A stretch of 64,000 nucleotides of DNA from Faecalimonas umbilicata. GTDB taxonomy: Bacteria > Bacillota > Clostridia > Lachnospirales > Lachnospiraceae. The stretch covers positions 1 through 64,000 of the forward strand of contig NZ_SLZV01000002.1 in assembly GCF_004346095.1 (NCBI RefSeq), read 5' to 3'. Positions 16,523 through 24,154 of this stretch are shown piece by piece (position 1 is the stretch's first letter; every line of letters starts with the position of its first letter). Under the pieces are notes generated by a model. It was not told the DNA's origin. It made no database searches and saw only the letters and a program-made list of their open reading frames with translations. Position numbers and translations under genes: made by a program.

Positions 16523-17527
16523 TTATCTTCTATCCTTATTATTCTCTGTTACAATTCTCTGTATAATGCTTTCAATATCCTGTCCCGTAATAGAAATATC
16601 TACAATCTCTCCATATTTTCCCAGTTCTACCATAATTTCCATTGGATTCTTTTCCTCCGGACGATATATGATTTCTAAATGGTAATCATCTACAACCTTA
16701 ACATTCATACCTGCCGCTTTTGAACTTCTAGCCATTTCCACTGCATTTTTCTTTACTTCCACTGTAATCCGCTTAAATTCTGTAAACTCTTTGCGGATGT
16801 GCTCCATATCCGAATCCACAACAATTTTTCCTTTATTAATCAGGATAATTCTCTTACAGAGTGCTTCTATATCCTGGAAATCATGAGAAGTAACGATAAA
16901 TGTTGTCTTTTTTTCCTCATTCATCTGTTTGATAAATGCACGTATCCGCTGTTTTGACTCCGCATCCAATCCAATTGTCGGTTCATCTAAATACACAATT
17001 TTAGGATTATGCAAAAATGCTGCCGTAATATTGCAACGCATTCTTTGTCCTAAGGATAATTGCCTCTCCGGCACATTCAAAAGTTTCTCCAGTCCTAAAA
17101 TATCCCGAAATTTTTCAATATTCTCATCAAATATCGGTTTCGGAATTTCATAGAGTCTTTGCAGAACACGAAAAGACTCTATAATAGGAACATCCCACCA
17201 TAACTGGGAACGATTTCCGAACACCACCCCGATCTGCTTATTATTCTGGATCCGCTTCTTGATCGGTTCTATCCCATCCACAATGATTTTTCCGGACGTA
17301 GGGGTAAGTACACCTGAAAGCATTTTGATTGTTGTTGATTTTCCACTTCCATTCGGACCTACATATCCCACTGATTCTCCACGTTCTATCTGGAAATTAA
17401 TATCATCCACCGCACAAAAATTATCAAACTGTGGAGTCAAAAAACCTTTCACTCCGCCAATCAACCCTGGCTGTACGATTTTTCTTTTATATTCCTTACA
17501 TAAATGCTGCACTTCTATCATCTTCAC
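16523..17527 (-). CDS. ABC-2 type transporter ATP-binding protein
   Basis: 334-residue ATPase with Walker A GPNGSGKST (about residues 58-66), a Q-loop region NKQIGVVFGNRSQLWW, signature LSLGQRMR and Walker B IVYLDEPTIGLD, then the switch His in VTSHD. About 90 extra residues at the C-terminus form a regulatory domain. It resembles the COG4586 group, which pairs with two six-helix permeases of the COG4587/COG3694 type; those two genes lie directly upstream in the same orientation. Such systems are annotated as exporters of antibiotics or unknown small molecules. The substrate cannot be read here. No biosynthetic or immunity gene is adjacent. Confidence 0.9.
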   Translation of the reverse strand: MKMIEVQHLCKEYKRKIVQPGLIGGVKGFLTPQFDNFCAVDDINFQIERGESVGYVGPNGSGKSTTIKMLSGVLTPTSGKIIVDGIEPIKKRIQNNKQIGVVFGNRSQLWWDVPIIESFRVLQRLYEIPKPIFDENIEKFRDILGLEKLLNVPERQLSLGQRMRCNITAAFLHNPKIVYLDEPTIGLDAESKQRIRAFIKQMNEEKKTTFIVTSHDFQDIEALCKRIILINKGKIVVDSDMEHIRKEFTEFKRITVEVKKNAVEMARSSKAAGMNVKVVDDYHLEIIYRPEEKNPMEIMVELGKYGEIVDISITGQDIESIIQRIVTENNKDRR

Positions 17528-17588
17528 CGTTCTTAATTCCTCTCATTTATATCACATTTGTATTATAAGCACTGATTCGCCATTCCTT

Positions 17589-18404
17589 TTAAGTACCTGT
17601 ACTATCATATTTTTTCATTCCACAACACCAAATGAGCACTGCTGCCAGCGCAAAGAGCAATGTCACTGCCAAAAGCCACATCGGTACACACATCTTTGTT
17701 TTCCCAAGTAAATACATTGCCGGATAATATCCAATAAAGCCGAACGGTATCACTACGGTAAAAAGCACTTGAAAAACTGCCGGAAATATATTAATCGGAT
17801 ATTTTGCAAATTCACGAAAAGTCTGTATAAGATCTGCAATCTCATTTCCCTGGACAAGCCAGAAATTAAGCGCATTAAAAATCAAATAGAGGGAAGAATT
17901 CAAAATTGTGCCCATCACGAGAAACTCGATTAAAAATGCGATCAAACTAATCGAACACTCTACCCCTGATTTTGCGAGCGACCAAATCATCAAAGAGCAC
18001 GGCAGAAAAAAACTGACTAACGACGCAAATTCCATTCGAAATGTCAGCATTTGAAACAAAACAGAAGCCGGACGTATCAAAAAAATATCCAACTTTCCCT
18101 TCCTAACAAAACTCCCAATGCTCCATACATTATCTAAAAGTCCCCGGCTAATAGCCTCCGTCATTGCACCCAGGGAAAATATCAAGCAGACACCATATAT
18201 ACTCCACTCCCCAAGAGTACCAACTACATTTGCGATTGCAAATACGCCAAGAAATCCTGCTGCTTCCCTCGCAATAATAGAAATCAAGCGAATAGTACTA
18301 TCCATCGGATATTGTACAAGGCATAACATCCCTATTCTTAAAAATTCCTGATACAATCGAAAATAATATTTCAATCTTTTCACTCTTCTATCCTCCTTGG
18401 ACAA
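17589..18404 (-). CDS. ABC-2 type transporter permease (second subunit)
   Basis: 271-residue membrane protein with about six hydrophobic helices (for example FLGVFAIANVVGTLG, SISLIAFLIEFLVMGTIL, VLFTVVIPFGFIGYYPAMYLLG and the C-terminal LLAVTLLFALAAVLIWCCG). The pattern with PINIFPAVFQVLF and IPFGFIGYYPA fits the COG3694-type ABC-2 permease. It overlaps the preceding permease gene by 17 bases and is followed by the ATPase gene 61 bases on, so the three form one operon and probably one exporter. Confidence 0.87.
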   Translation of the reverse strand: MSKEDRRVKRLKYYFRLYQEFLRIGMLCLVQYPMDSTIRLISIIAREAAGFLGVFAIANVVGTLGEWSIYGVCLIFSLGAMTEAISRGLLDNVWSIGSFVRKGKLDIFLIRPASVLFQMLTFRMEFASLVSFFLPCSLMIWSLAKSGVECSISLIAFLIEFLVMGTILNSSLYLIFNALNFWLVQGNEIADLIQTFREFAKYPINIFPAVFQVLFTVVIPFGFIGYYPAMYLLGKTKMCVPMWLLAVTLLFALAAVLIWCCGMKKYDSTGT

Positions 18405-19179
18405 TCACTTTCCGAATCACCATATGATACAACAAATGAGCTATTGCTCCCATTATTATACACCAGAATATCTGAAGTCCCATATATCCCATGCATTCTT
18501 CCAATCTATATTTCCCAAGAAAAATATTTAACGGAACTGATACCATACCCGCAAATGGAAGAAGTCCAAATACCCTTGCAACTCCTTCCGGAAATAAAGC
18601 TAATGGTACAACCCCGCCAGATAATATGGACAATACTGCAGTCTTTGTAAATGCCATGCCAAACATACTGAGTGTATAAAAAGAAGCTAGTCCAACCATA
18701 AATTCCACATAAAATAAAATTACCAGCGCCAACAACACACTAATTAAAAACAAAAGAAATTCCCCGGCTCCTGCCGGACCTACTCCTCTCAATATAAAAA
18801 AAGAAATTAAAGAAACCGGAATTCCCTTCCATAAAATAAAATATGCAAACTCTCCACTGCGCCGTGCAAATAATGTATAAAACAACGTCACCGGACGTAA
18901 AAGTTCTGTCCCAATCGTTCCTTCATATACCCACTCTGCAAATTGCATATTAATTCCACCTGCAAACTGTGACGATAAAACCTTGGACAAAATGACATAC
19001 GTTATCATCTCCCCCATCGTAAATCCAACAAGTTCATTCTCTCCCATAAACACAATTTTCCATAAAAAATAGTAACTGAAAATAGACACAAGTGTACCAA
19101 TCGTATTAAACCACACTGCTTTCGTGTATGCCATCTTTTCCAAAAATGTCATTCTCACAAGATAATAAAATTTTTTCAT
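18388..19179 (-). CDS. ABC-2 type transporter permease (first subunit)
   Basis: 263-residue membrane protein with six likely helices. Features such as KAVWFNTIGTLVSIFSYYFLW, GTIGTELLRPVTLFYTLFARR and GMVSVPLNIFLGKY fit the COG4587-like half of a two-permease ABC-2 exporter. Two start codons are close together; the ATG at 19179 is 6 bases after GGGAG, while the one at 19185 touches it, so I use 19179. It is the first gene of the three-gene operon. I see no convincing promoter between it and the strong terminator at 19224-19257. Confidence 0.87.
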   Translation of the reverse strand: MKKFYYLVRMTFLEKMAYTKAVWFNTIGTLVSIFSYYFLWKIVFMGENELVGFTMGEMITYVILSKVLSSQFAGGINMQFAEWVYEGTIGTELLRPVTLFYTLFARRSGEFAYFILWKGIPVSLISFFILRGVGPAGAGEFLLFLISVLLALVILFYVEFMVGLASFYTLSMFGMAFTKTAVLSILSGGVVPLALFPEGVARVFGLLPFAGMVSVPLNIFLGKYRLEECMGYMGLQIFWCIIMGAIAHLLYHMVIRKVIVQGG

Positions 19180-19223
19180 TGACATCTCCCCCCCACTTGG
19201 CTTTTTATACTGTTTTTTTGTAC

Positions 19224-19257
19224 AAAAAATGCACGATTATAAAACCGTGCATTTTTT
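19224..19257 (-). terminator. Strong bidirectional terminator after the sugar importer operon
   Basis: A perfect 12-base-pair hairpin, AAAAAATGCACG (19224-19235) with CGTGCATTTTTT (19246-19257), loop of 10 bases. It is T-rich on either strand. It ends the importer operon and insulates the ABC-2 exporter genes. Confidence 0.9.
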
Positions 19258-19300
19258 ACTTTTCGTCTTCTGATATTTCTATTACATATTCGATTAAATT

Positions 19301-20128
19301 CTAGCCTTTGATACCAGACTGTGCAACACCTTCGATAAACTGTTTCTGGAAGATGAAGAACAGTACGATCATCGGAATAACTGCCATTACGGCACCTGCC
19401 ATCTGTGCCGGGTAGTTTGTAGCATATTGTCCTTTCAGTGTAGAAAGTGCTGGAGCTAATGTCATCTTAGCCGGATCTGTGTTAACGATCAATGGCCACA
19501 TGAAATCATTCCATGCAAATTTCGCTGTAAAGATTACCAGCGCTACGATACCTGGCTGTACTAACGGAAGCATGATCTTTCCAAAAATCTGGAATCTGTT
19601 ACATCCGTCAAGCAATGCTGCTTCTTCCAATTCCTTTGGCAGTGACATAAAGAACTGTCTCAATAAGAACGTACCAAATGCACTGAACAAGTTCGGGAGG
19701 AAGAGACCCGGTAAGGTATTGATCAATCCTAAATTCTGAATGATCAAGTACTGTGGGATTAAGAAAATCTGTCCCGGTACCATTAAGATAGATAACAAGA
19801 TCATGAAAATCGCATTTTTAAATGGAAAATCAATTCTTGCAAATCCATAAGCTGCCATTGTACAAAATGCAACCTGTACCAATACCGTAATGATGGTTAC
19901 CACAATCGTATTGATATATACTTTTCCGAACGGCAGAATCTCAAGTACATATTTATAAGAGTCGAACTGCCAATGTTCCGGTAAAATTGACGGCGGTATC
20001 TGCATAGATTCCGGCAATGTCTTAAATGATGTAAACACCATCCAGAGGAATGGGAATACTGTGACTGCAATACCTGCGATCAAAAGAATGTGTATAAGCA
20101 AATGATTTCTTGTAGATGTCTTTTTCAT
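19301..20128 (-). CDS. Sugar ABC transporter permease, MalG-like
   Basis: 275-residue CUT1-family permease with six membrane helices and the cytoplasmic EAA loop (EEAALLDGCNRFQIFGKIMLPLVQPG, about residues 165-190) that docks on the ATPase. It starts with helix LIHILLIAGIAVTVFPFLWMVF, followed by the usual FKTLPE. It pairs with the MalF-like permease directly upstream (19-base gap) and the binding protein before it. The locus encodes no ATPase; CUT1 systems in Firmicutes commonly share a general MsmK-type ATPase encoded elsewhere. Confidence 0.94.
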   Translation of the reverse strand: MKKTSTRNHLLIHILLIAGIAVTVFPFLWMVFTSFKTLPESMQIPPSILPEHWQFDSYKYVLEILPFGKVYINTIVVTIITVLVQVAFCTMAAYGFARIDFPFKNAIFMILLSILMVPGQIFLIPQYLIIQNLGLINTLPGLFLPNLFSAFGTFLLRQFFMSLPKELEEAALLDGCNRFQIFGKIMLPLVQPGIVALVIFTAKFAWNDFMWPLIVNTDPAKMTLAPALSTLKGQYATNYPAQMAGAVMAVIPMIVLFFIFQKQFIEGVAQSGIKG

Positions 20129-20146
20129 CGTATTTCCTCCTTTCCT

Positions 20147-21067
20147 CTAATCGTAGTTTACCCATTTCTTCTGTCCGACCAACTGGATCACTGTGATGAT
20201 CATGATCACTGCGAACATAAAGATAGAAATTGCTGCTGCATAACCTTTTTCTCCATACATAAACGCATTCTGATAGAACAAAACGTTCATGGTCTTTACT
20301 TTGTTGAACGCCGGGTTCGTTACTGGATCGACCATCATATAGATGCTGTCGAATACCTGGAACGCACCGATCAGACCTGTGATCATTACGAAAAAGATCG
20401 TTGGAGAAAGTAACGGGATTGTAATCTTAAAGAACTGTTTTACTGGTCCTGCTCCGTCGATTGCCGCTGCTTCATAATAAGATCTTGAAATTCCCTGCAT
20501 ACCCGCAAGAAGAATGATCATATTATAACCAACACTTCCCCAGATTGCCACGATCATTACGCAGAACAATGCGGTATGCGGGTTTGTAAGCCAACTCTGC
20601 CCTTCGATTCCAAAAATTCCAAGAACCGTATTTAAAATACCGAAATCTCCGTGAAAGATCAATTTCCATACAAGTGCTACTGCTACTGACATCGTTACTG
20701 ATGGCAGGAAGTAGATTGTCCGATAAAAGGAAGTTCCTTTGATCTTGGAATTTAAGAGGGATGCCACTAACAGTGACAGCGCCAGCCCGATCGGCACTGT
20801 CACAACGGCATATAAAAGTGTATTTTTCATGGCGAGCATCAGATCTGGTTCTTGGAACAGACGTTGATAGTTGCTGATTCCGCAGAAGGTTGCCATGTTA
20901 AATTTGTTTACATCATTAAAACTGAACCAGAAGTTCTGGATAAACGGAAATACATAGAAGATCAGAAGTCCGATCGTAACCGGCGCAATAAATACGTAGC
21001 CTGCTACCCAGTCTTTCTTCTCACGTCTGCTCGCTTTCCGCCTTACTTTTTTCTTTCCTTCGCCCAT
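20147..21067 (-). CDS. Sugar ABC transporter permease, MalF-like
   Basis: 306-residue CUT1-family permease. A basic N-terminal tail (KKKVRRKASRREKKDW) leads into six helices and the EAA loop YYEAAAIDGAGPVKQFFKITIPLL (about residues 205-230). It forms the channel with the MalG-like partner. It lies between the binding protein (15 bases upstream) and the MalG-like gene in the importer operon. Family membership is clear; the exact substrate is inferred only from the neighbouring enzymes. Confidence 0.94.
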   Translation of the reverse strand: MGEGKKKVRRKASRREKKDWVAGYVFIAPVTIGLLIFYVFPFIQNFWFSFNDVNKFNMATFCGISNYQRLFQEPDLMLAMKNTLLYAVVTVPIGLALSLLVASLLNSKIKGTSFYRTIYFLPSVTMSVAVALVWKLIFHGDFGILNTVLGIFGIEGQSWLTNPHTALFCVMIVAIWGSVGYNMIILLAGMQGISRSYYEAAAIDGAGPVKQFFKITIPLLSPTIFFVMITGLIGAFQVFDSIYMMVDPVTNPAFNKVKTMNVLFYQNAFMYGEKGYAAAISIFMFAVIMIITVIQLVGQKKWVNYD

Positions 21068-21082
21068 TTGTATCTACCTACT

Positions 21083-22372
21083 TTACTTTGCGTTCATTTC
21101 ATCAAGAATTGCATCTGCCTCTGGCTTAATGCTCTTACAAGCCTCTTCTAATGTGATTTCTCCCTGCCAAGCCTGCTCTAAGTAAGTTTTTTCAACCTGA
21201 GAAAGTTTTGCAGTCACTTTACAGTGAGGAAGTAATTCTGTGTTCGGTACATTGTCAAGGAATACCTGAAGATTTAAGTCTTTATGTGTATCTAAGAATA
21301 ATTCCTGGCAGTCATTTCTAGCAGAGATAACTGTACCTGATTTTCCTTGGATTTCCTGAGCTTCTTTGCTTCCTAACCATAATGCGAAGTCTTTTGCTTC
21401 TTCTGGGTGTTTTGTATTTGCAGATACAGAGAATGCAAGACCATTGATGATATCTTTATCTACACCATTGAAAGAAGGTCTTTTTACGATTCCGTATTTT
21501 CCTTCTAATGTTTTATTATAAGAAGGAATCATGTAGTTTCCTGAGAAGTACATTGCTAACTGTCCGCCCTGGAACATACTGTCTGGATCTGTATCTGTCA
21601 TCTGCTGTAATGTTGGTGAAAGTCCGTCTAATACAAGATCTAACCATGGCTGGATACCTTCGATTGTCTCTTTTTTATCCCATCCTGTTTCTGTGTTATC
21701 TTCATTTAAGAAATATCCACCGTTTGCGAATACAGCTGCATCATATGTAGTCTGTCCGGAGTTACGGTTAATTGCTGTCGGATAAACTCCGTCCGGAAGA
21801 CCTGCTGCTTGTAAGTCTTCACAAGTTTTTCTGAAATCTTCAAATGTCCATCCATCTGTTGGATAAGCAACTCCTGCCTGGTCAAAGATTTCTTTGTTGT
21901 AGAATACGGCATTTGTATCGAAATCTTTCGGGATTCCGTATAATTTACCTTCTACTGTATATCCATCTACCAGTGGTGCCGGGAAATTATCATGCACCTT
22001 TAAGTCTGACTCTTTCTCTGCATCTGTTAAATCCATTAAAATTCCTGCGTCTGCATATTCTTCTACATGAAGCACGTTCATAGTGATGATATCCGGAGCA
22101 GATCCACCTGTTGCGCTTGCCTCTAATTTTGTCCAGTACTCATTCCATGTTGTAAGCTGTGTCTTTACTGTTACATTTGGATTTTCTTTTGAGTATGCCT
22201 CTGCCATCTGTTTCATAACCGGTTCTTGGTCAGAATCCCACACACTCATCACAAGCTCAACTTTTCCATCTTTGCTTCCGCCTTTGTCGCTTCCACCACA
22301 TCCAGCTAACAATGTAGTTCCTGTTGTCGCAACTAATCCTAAAGCGACTAATTTTTTCAGATTCTTTTTCAT
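21083..22372 (-). CDS. Sugar ABC transporter substrate-binding lipoprotein
   Basis: 429-residue extracellular solute-binding protein (family 1). The signal peptide ends in the lipobox LLAGC (Cys about residue 24) and a Gly/Ser/Lys linker follows. The mature part has the family features VWDSDQEPVMKQMAEAYSKENP near the start, GKLYGIPKDFDTNAVFYNKEIFDQAGV and a FSGNYMIP segment. Codon use is biased, suggesting high expression. The start is the ATG at 22372, 9 bases after AAAGGAGG; an earlier in-frame ATG touches that site. It follows the dehydrogenase gene by 72 bases in the same operon. It should capture the glycan or glycoside later handled by the GH and dehydrogenase. Confidence 0.95.
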   Translation of the reverse strand: MKKNLKKLVALGLVATTGTTLLAGCGGSDKGGSKDGKVELVMSVWDSDQEPVMKQMAEAYSKENPNVTVKTQLTTWNEYWTKLEASATGGSAPDIITMNVLHVEEYADAGILMDLTDAEKESDLKVHDNFPAPLVDGYTVEGKLYGIPKDFDTNAVFYNKEIFDQAGVAYPTDGWTFEDFRKTCEDLQAAGLPDGVYPTAINRNSGQTTYDAAVFANGGYFLNEDNTETGWDKKETIEGIQPWLDLVLDGLSPTLQQMTDTDPDSMFQGGQLAMYFSGNYMIPSYNKTLEGKYGIVKRPSFNGVDKDIINGLAFSVSANTKHPEEAKDFALWLGSKEAQEIQGKSGTVISARNDCQELFLDTHKDLNLQVFLDNVPNTELLPHCKVTAKLSQVEKTYLEQAWQGEITLEEACKSIKPEADAILDEMNAK

Positions 22373-22444
22373 TGAAATCATCCTCCTTTTGGTTTATATC
22401 ATGCGGCAGTTATTTGCCGCCTGGTAACAAATTTGTATTATATA

Positions 22445-23740
22445 CTATCTTCTATAAGTATCCAGTTCGATTACTGCCCCACCATTTAATCTGGACTCCT
22501 CAGCAGCCAATGCACAATAATGACTCTCCACAGATTGTTCCACAGAAGTTGTGCTCTTTGTCGGACCTGATTCATTGATCAACATATCAAGAAACTCTTC
22601 GATCATCCGGTTGTCGCCGCCACCGTGTCCTGAGAAATCAGTTGCCAGTGTGCGTACATCTATCACTTCCGGTTCTTTTCCAAACACATTGACTTGAATG
22701 GTATTTTCTCCCATATCGGCGATAATCTCACCTAAAGTTCCCATGATCTTCGCATATCGATTTCCGGCAGCTGTATATGCCGTAAACGCACACATTGTAT
22801 GGCTGATCGTCGATCCATCTGTCATATTTAAATTAACAACTTGATGGTCTACTACATTATTGTCACAGTGATATACACATCGTCCATACGGTCCCGTCTG
22901 AATTGCTTCGCGTACACTTTCCACTGTTGGATGAAGTGCCACCACATTGACCGGCCAGTCTGTATTTCCATTTTGAACACCTGTCACTGGATCTGTAATA
23001 TAAATTTTCTCTGCATCATACGGGCACTGATCTTTCACTTTACATCCATCCATGCATCTGTGTGCCGCTCCTTCTGGTGCTTTATCTTCCCGGAACAGAT
23101 AGGTATTTCCGAAAGAAGATACCGATTTACAAGTCTTTCCTGTCAGCCATAATAAAATATCCATATCATGACAGCACTTCTGAAGGATCATTGGACTTGT
23201 CGTATTAGAATTTCTCCAGTTTCCTCTGACAAAGCTGTGTGCCTGATGCCAATACCCTACATTTTCTACCGAATTCACAGATACTATTTCACCAATCGTT
23301 CCTTCATCGATCAGATCTTTGATCTTCGTATAAAATGGAGTATATCTGAGAACGTGACAGACAATTACTTTTCTATCACATTCCTGTGCAACCTTCACAA
23401 TCTCTCTGCATTCATCCAGATCCGGCGAAATCGGTTTTTCCAGTAATAGGTGATATCCTTTTCTCAATGCCGGAATTGCCTGTCGCACATGTTGTCTATC
23501 CTGTGTTGTAATAAACATCACATCTGCAAGTTTTTCTCTGGCGATCATCTCCTCCGCACTCTGAAAGCACATCTCCTCCGGAATCTGATATTCTGCTGCA
23601 ACCGCTTTTACTTTCTCTGGATCAATATCTGCAATTGCCACAATCTCCATCTTTTCCGGAAACAGTTTTGCCGTTGGTGCATATGTATCTTTCCCTCGGC
23701 TTCCAAGCCCTGCCAGCGCAACTTTTATTCTCTTACTCAT
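22445..23740 (-). CDS. Gfo/Idh/MocA-family NAD(P)-dependent sugar dehydrogenase
   Basis: 431-residue oxidoreductase. The N-terminal Rossmann fold (GLGSRGKDTYAP, then VAIADIDPEKV) contains the family EKPIS motif (about residue 97). The C-terminal beta-sheet domain carries the sugar site with the likely catalytic KCCHDMDILLW. An insert around residues 226-245 has three spaced cysteines (CMDGCKVKDQC). Relatives oxidise or epimerise sugars, and a branch of the same fold (GH109) cleaves alpha-GalNAc through a bound NAD. It heads the operon dehydrogenase-binding protein-MalF-MalG, and its promoter shares an element with the neighbouring GH gene. The reaction is not determined; oxidation of an imported glycoside or released sugar fits the context. 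Confidence 0.85.
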   Translation of the reverse strand: MSKRIKVALAGLGSRGKDTYAPTAKLFPEKMEIVAIADIDPEKVKAVAAEYQIPEEMCFQSAEEMIAREKLADVMFITTQDRQHVRQAIPALRKGYHLLLEKPISPDLDECREIVKVAQECDRKVIVCHVLRYTPFYTKIKDLIDEGTIGEIVSVNSVENVGYWHQAHSFVRGNWRNSNTTSPMILQKCCHDMDILLWLTGKTCKSVSSFGNTYLFREDKAPEGAAHRCMDGCKVKDQCPYDAEKIYITDPVTGVQNGNTDWPVNVVALHPTVESVREAIQTGPYGRCVYHCDNNVVDHQVVNLNMTDGSTISHTMCAFTAYTAAGNRYAKIMGTLGEIIADMGENTIQVNVFGKEPEVIDVRTLATDFSGHGGGDNRMIEEFLDMLINESGPTKSTTSVEQSVESHYCALAAEESRLNGGAVIELDTYRR

Positions 23741-23822
23741 CTTTCTTCTCCTCTGTTATAAGTTTGTTTGAATACTCGATTCTTGGTTGTCTGTTGTCTA
23801 TATTCGTTCTTTATTTATTCTT

Positions 23823-23884
23823 ATTATATATTTTATTGCACATAAATGCTTACAAGATAATCTCCTAAACTTGTCTTATTGTCC
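23823..23884 (-). promoter_or_regulatory. Importer operon promoter with probable AraC site
   Basis: Minus-strand promoter with -10 TATAAT (23823-23828) and no good -35. Upstream of it are two blocks, given on the plus strand: GCTTACAAGATAATCT (23848-23863) and TTGTCTTATTGTCC (23871-23884). The same blocks occur with identical spacing upstream of the GH gene. This is typical of a class II activator site over a weak -35. The rest of the 414-base gap (about 23890-24074) shows nothing I can identify. Confidence 0.7.
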
Positions 23885-24074
23885 TGTATTTGTCATTTAG
23901 GACATTTTATATTCCTTTTTCTGTTCTCCTCTGTCCATTTTGACGAGAAATGCTTTCAAAATCCGTCTTAGTTTTCCCTGCTCCTGCTCATCCTTAGTCT
24001 TTCCTGCGTTCGTCAAATTCAACAGACAGATTTTTCTCTGCACAGCAAAGCAGCCTTTTTGTAAAAATTGAATC

Positions 24075-24126
24075 AAAAAAGACAAGGAATCCCTTCGATC
24101 TTTTTTGATCTATTTCCTTGTCTTTT
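24075..24126 (-). terminator. Terminator of the glycosidase gene
   Basis: The arms AAAAGACAAGGAA and TTCCTTGTCTTTT (ends at 24126) pair, with an inner GATC stem. On the minus strand the hairpin runs into TTTTTT. It makes the glycosidase a separate transcription unit from the importer operon. Confidence 0.8.
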
Positions 24127-24154
24127 CTCATTTTGTACTTATCTGTCTCTGTTT

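Noticed and set aside
23897-24085. A 62-codon minus-strand frame between the glycosidase and the importer operon
   Set aside because: It begins with TTG inside the terminator hairpin, has no ribosome site and no recognisable motif.
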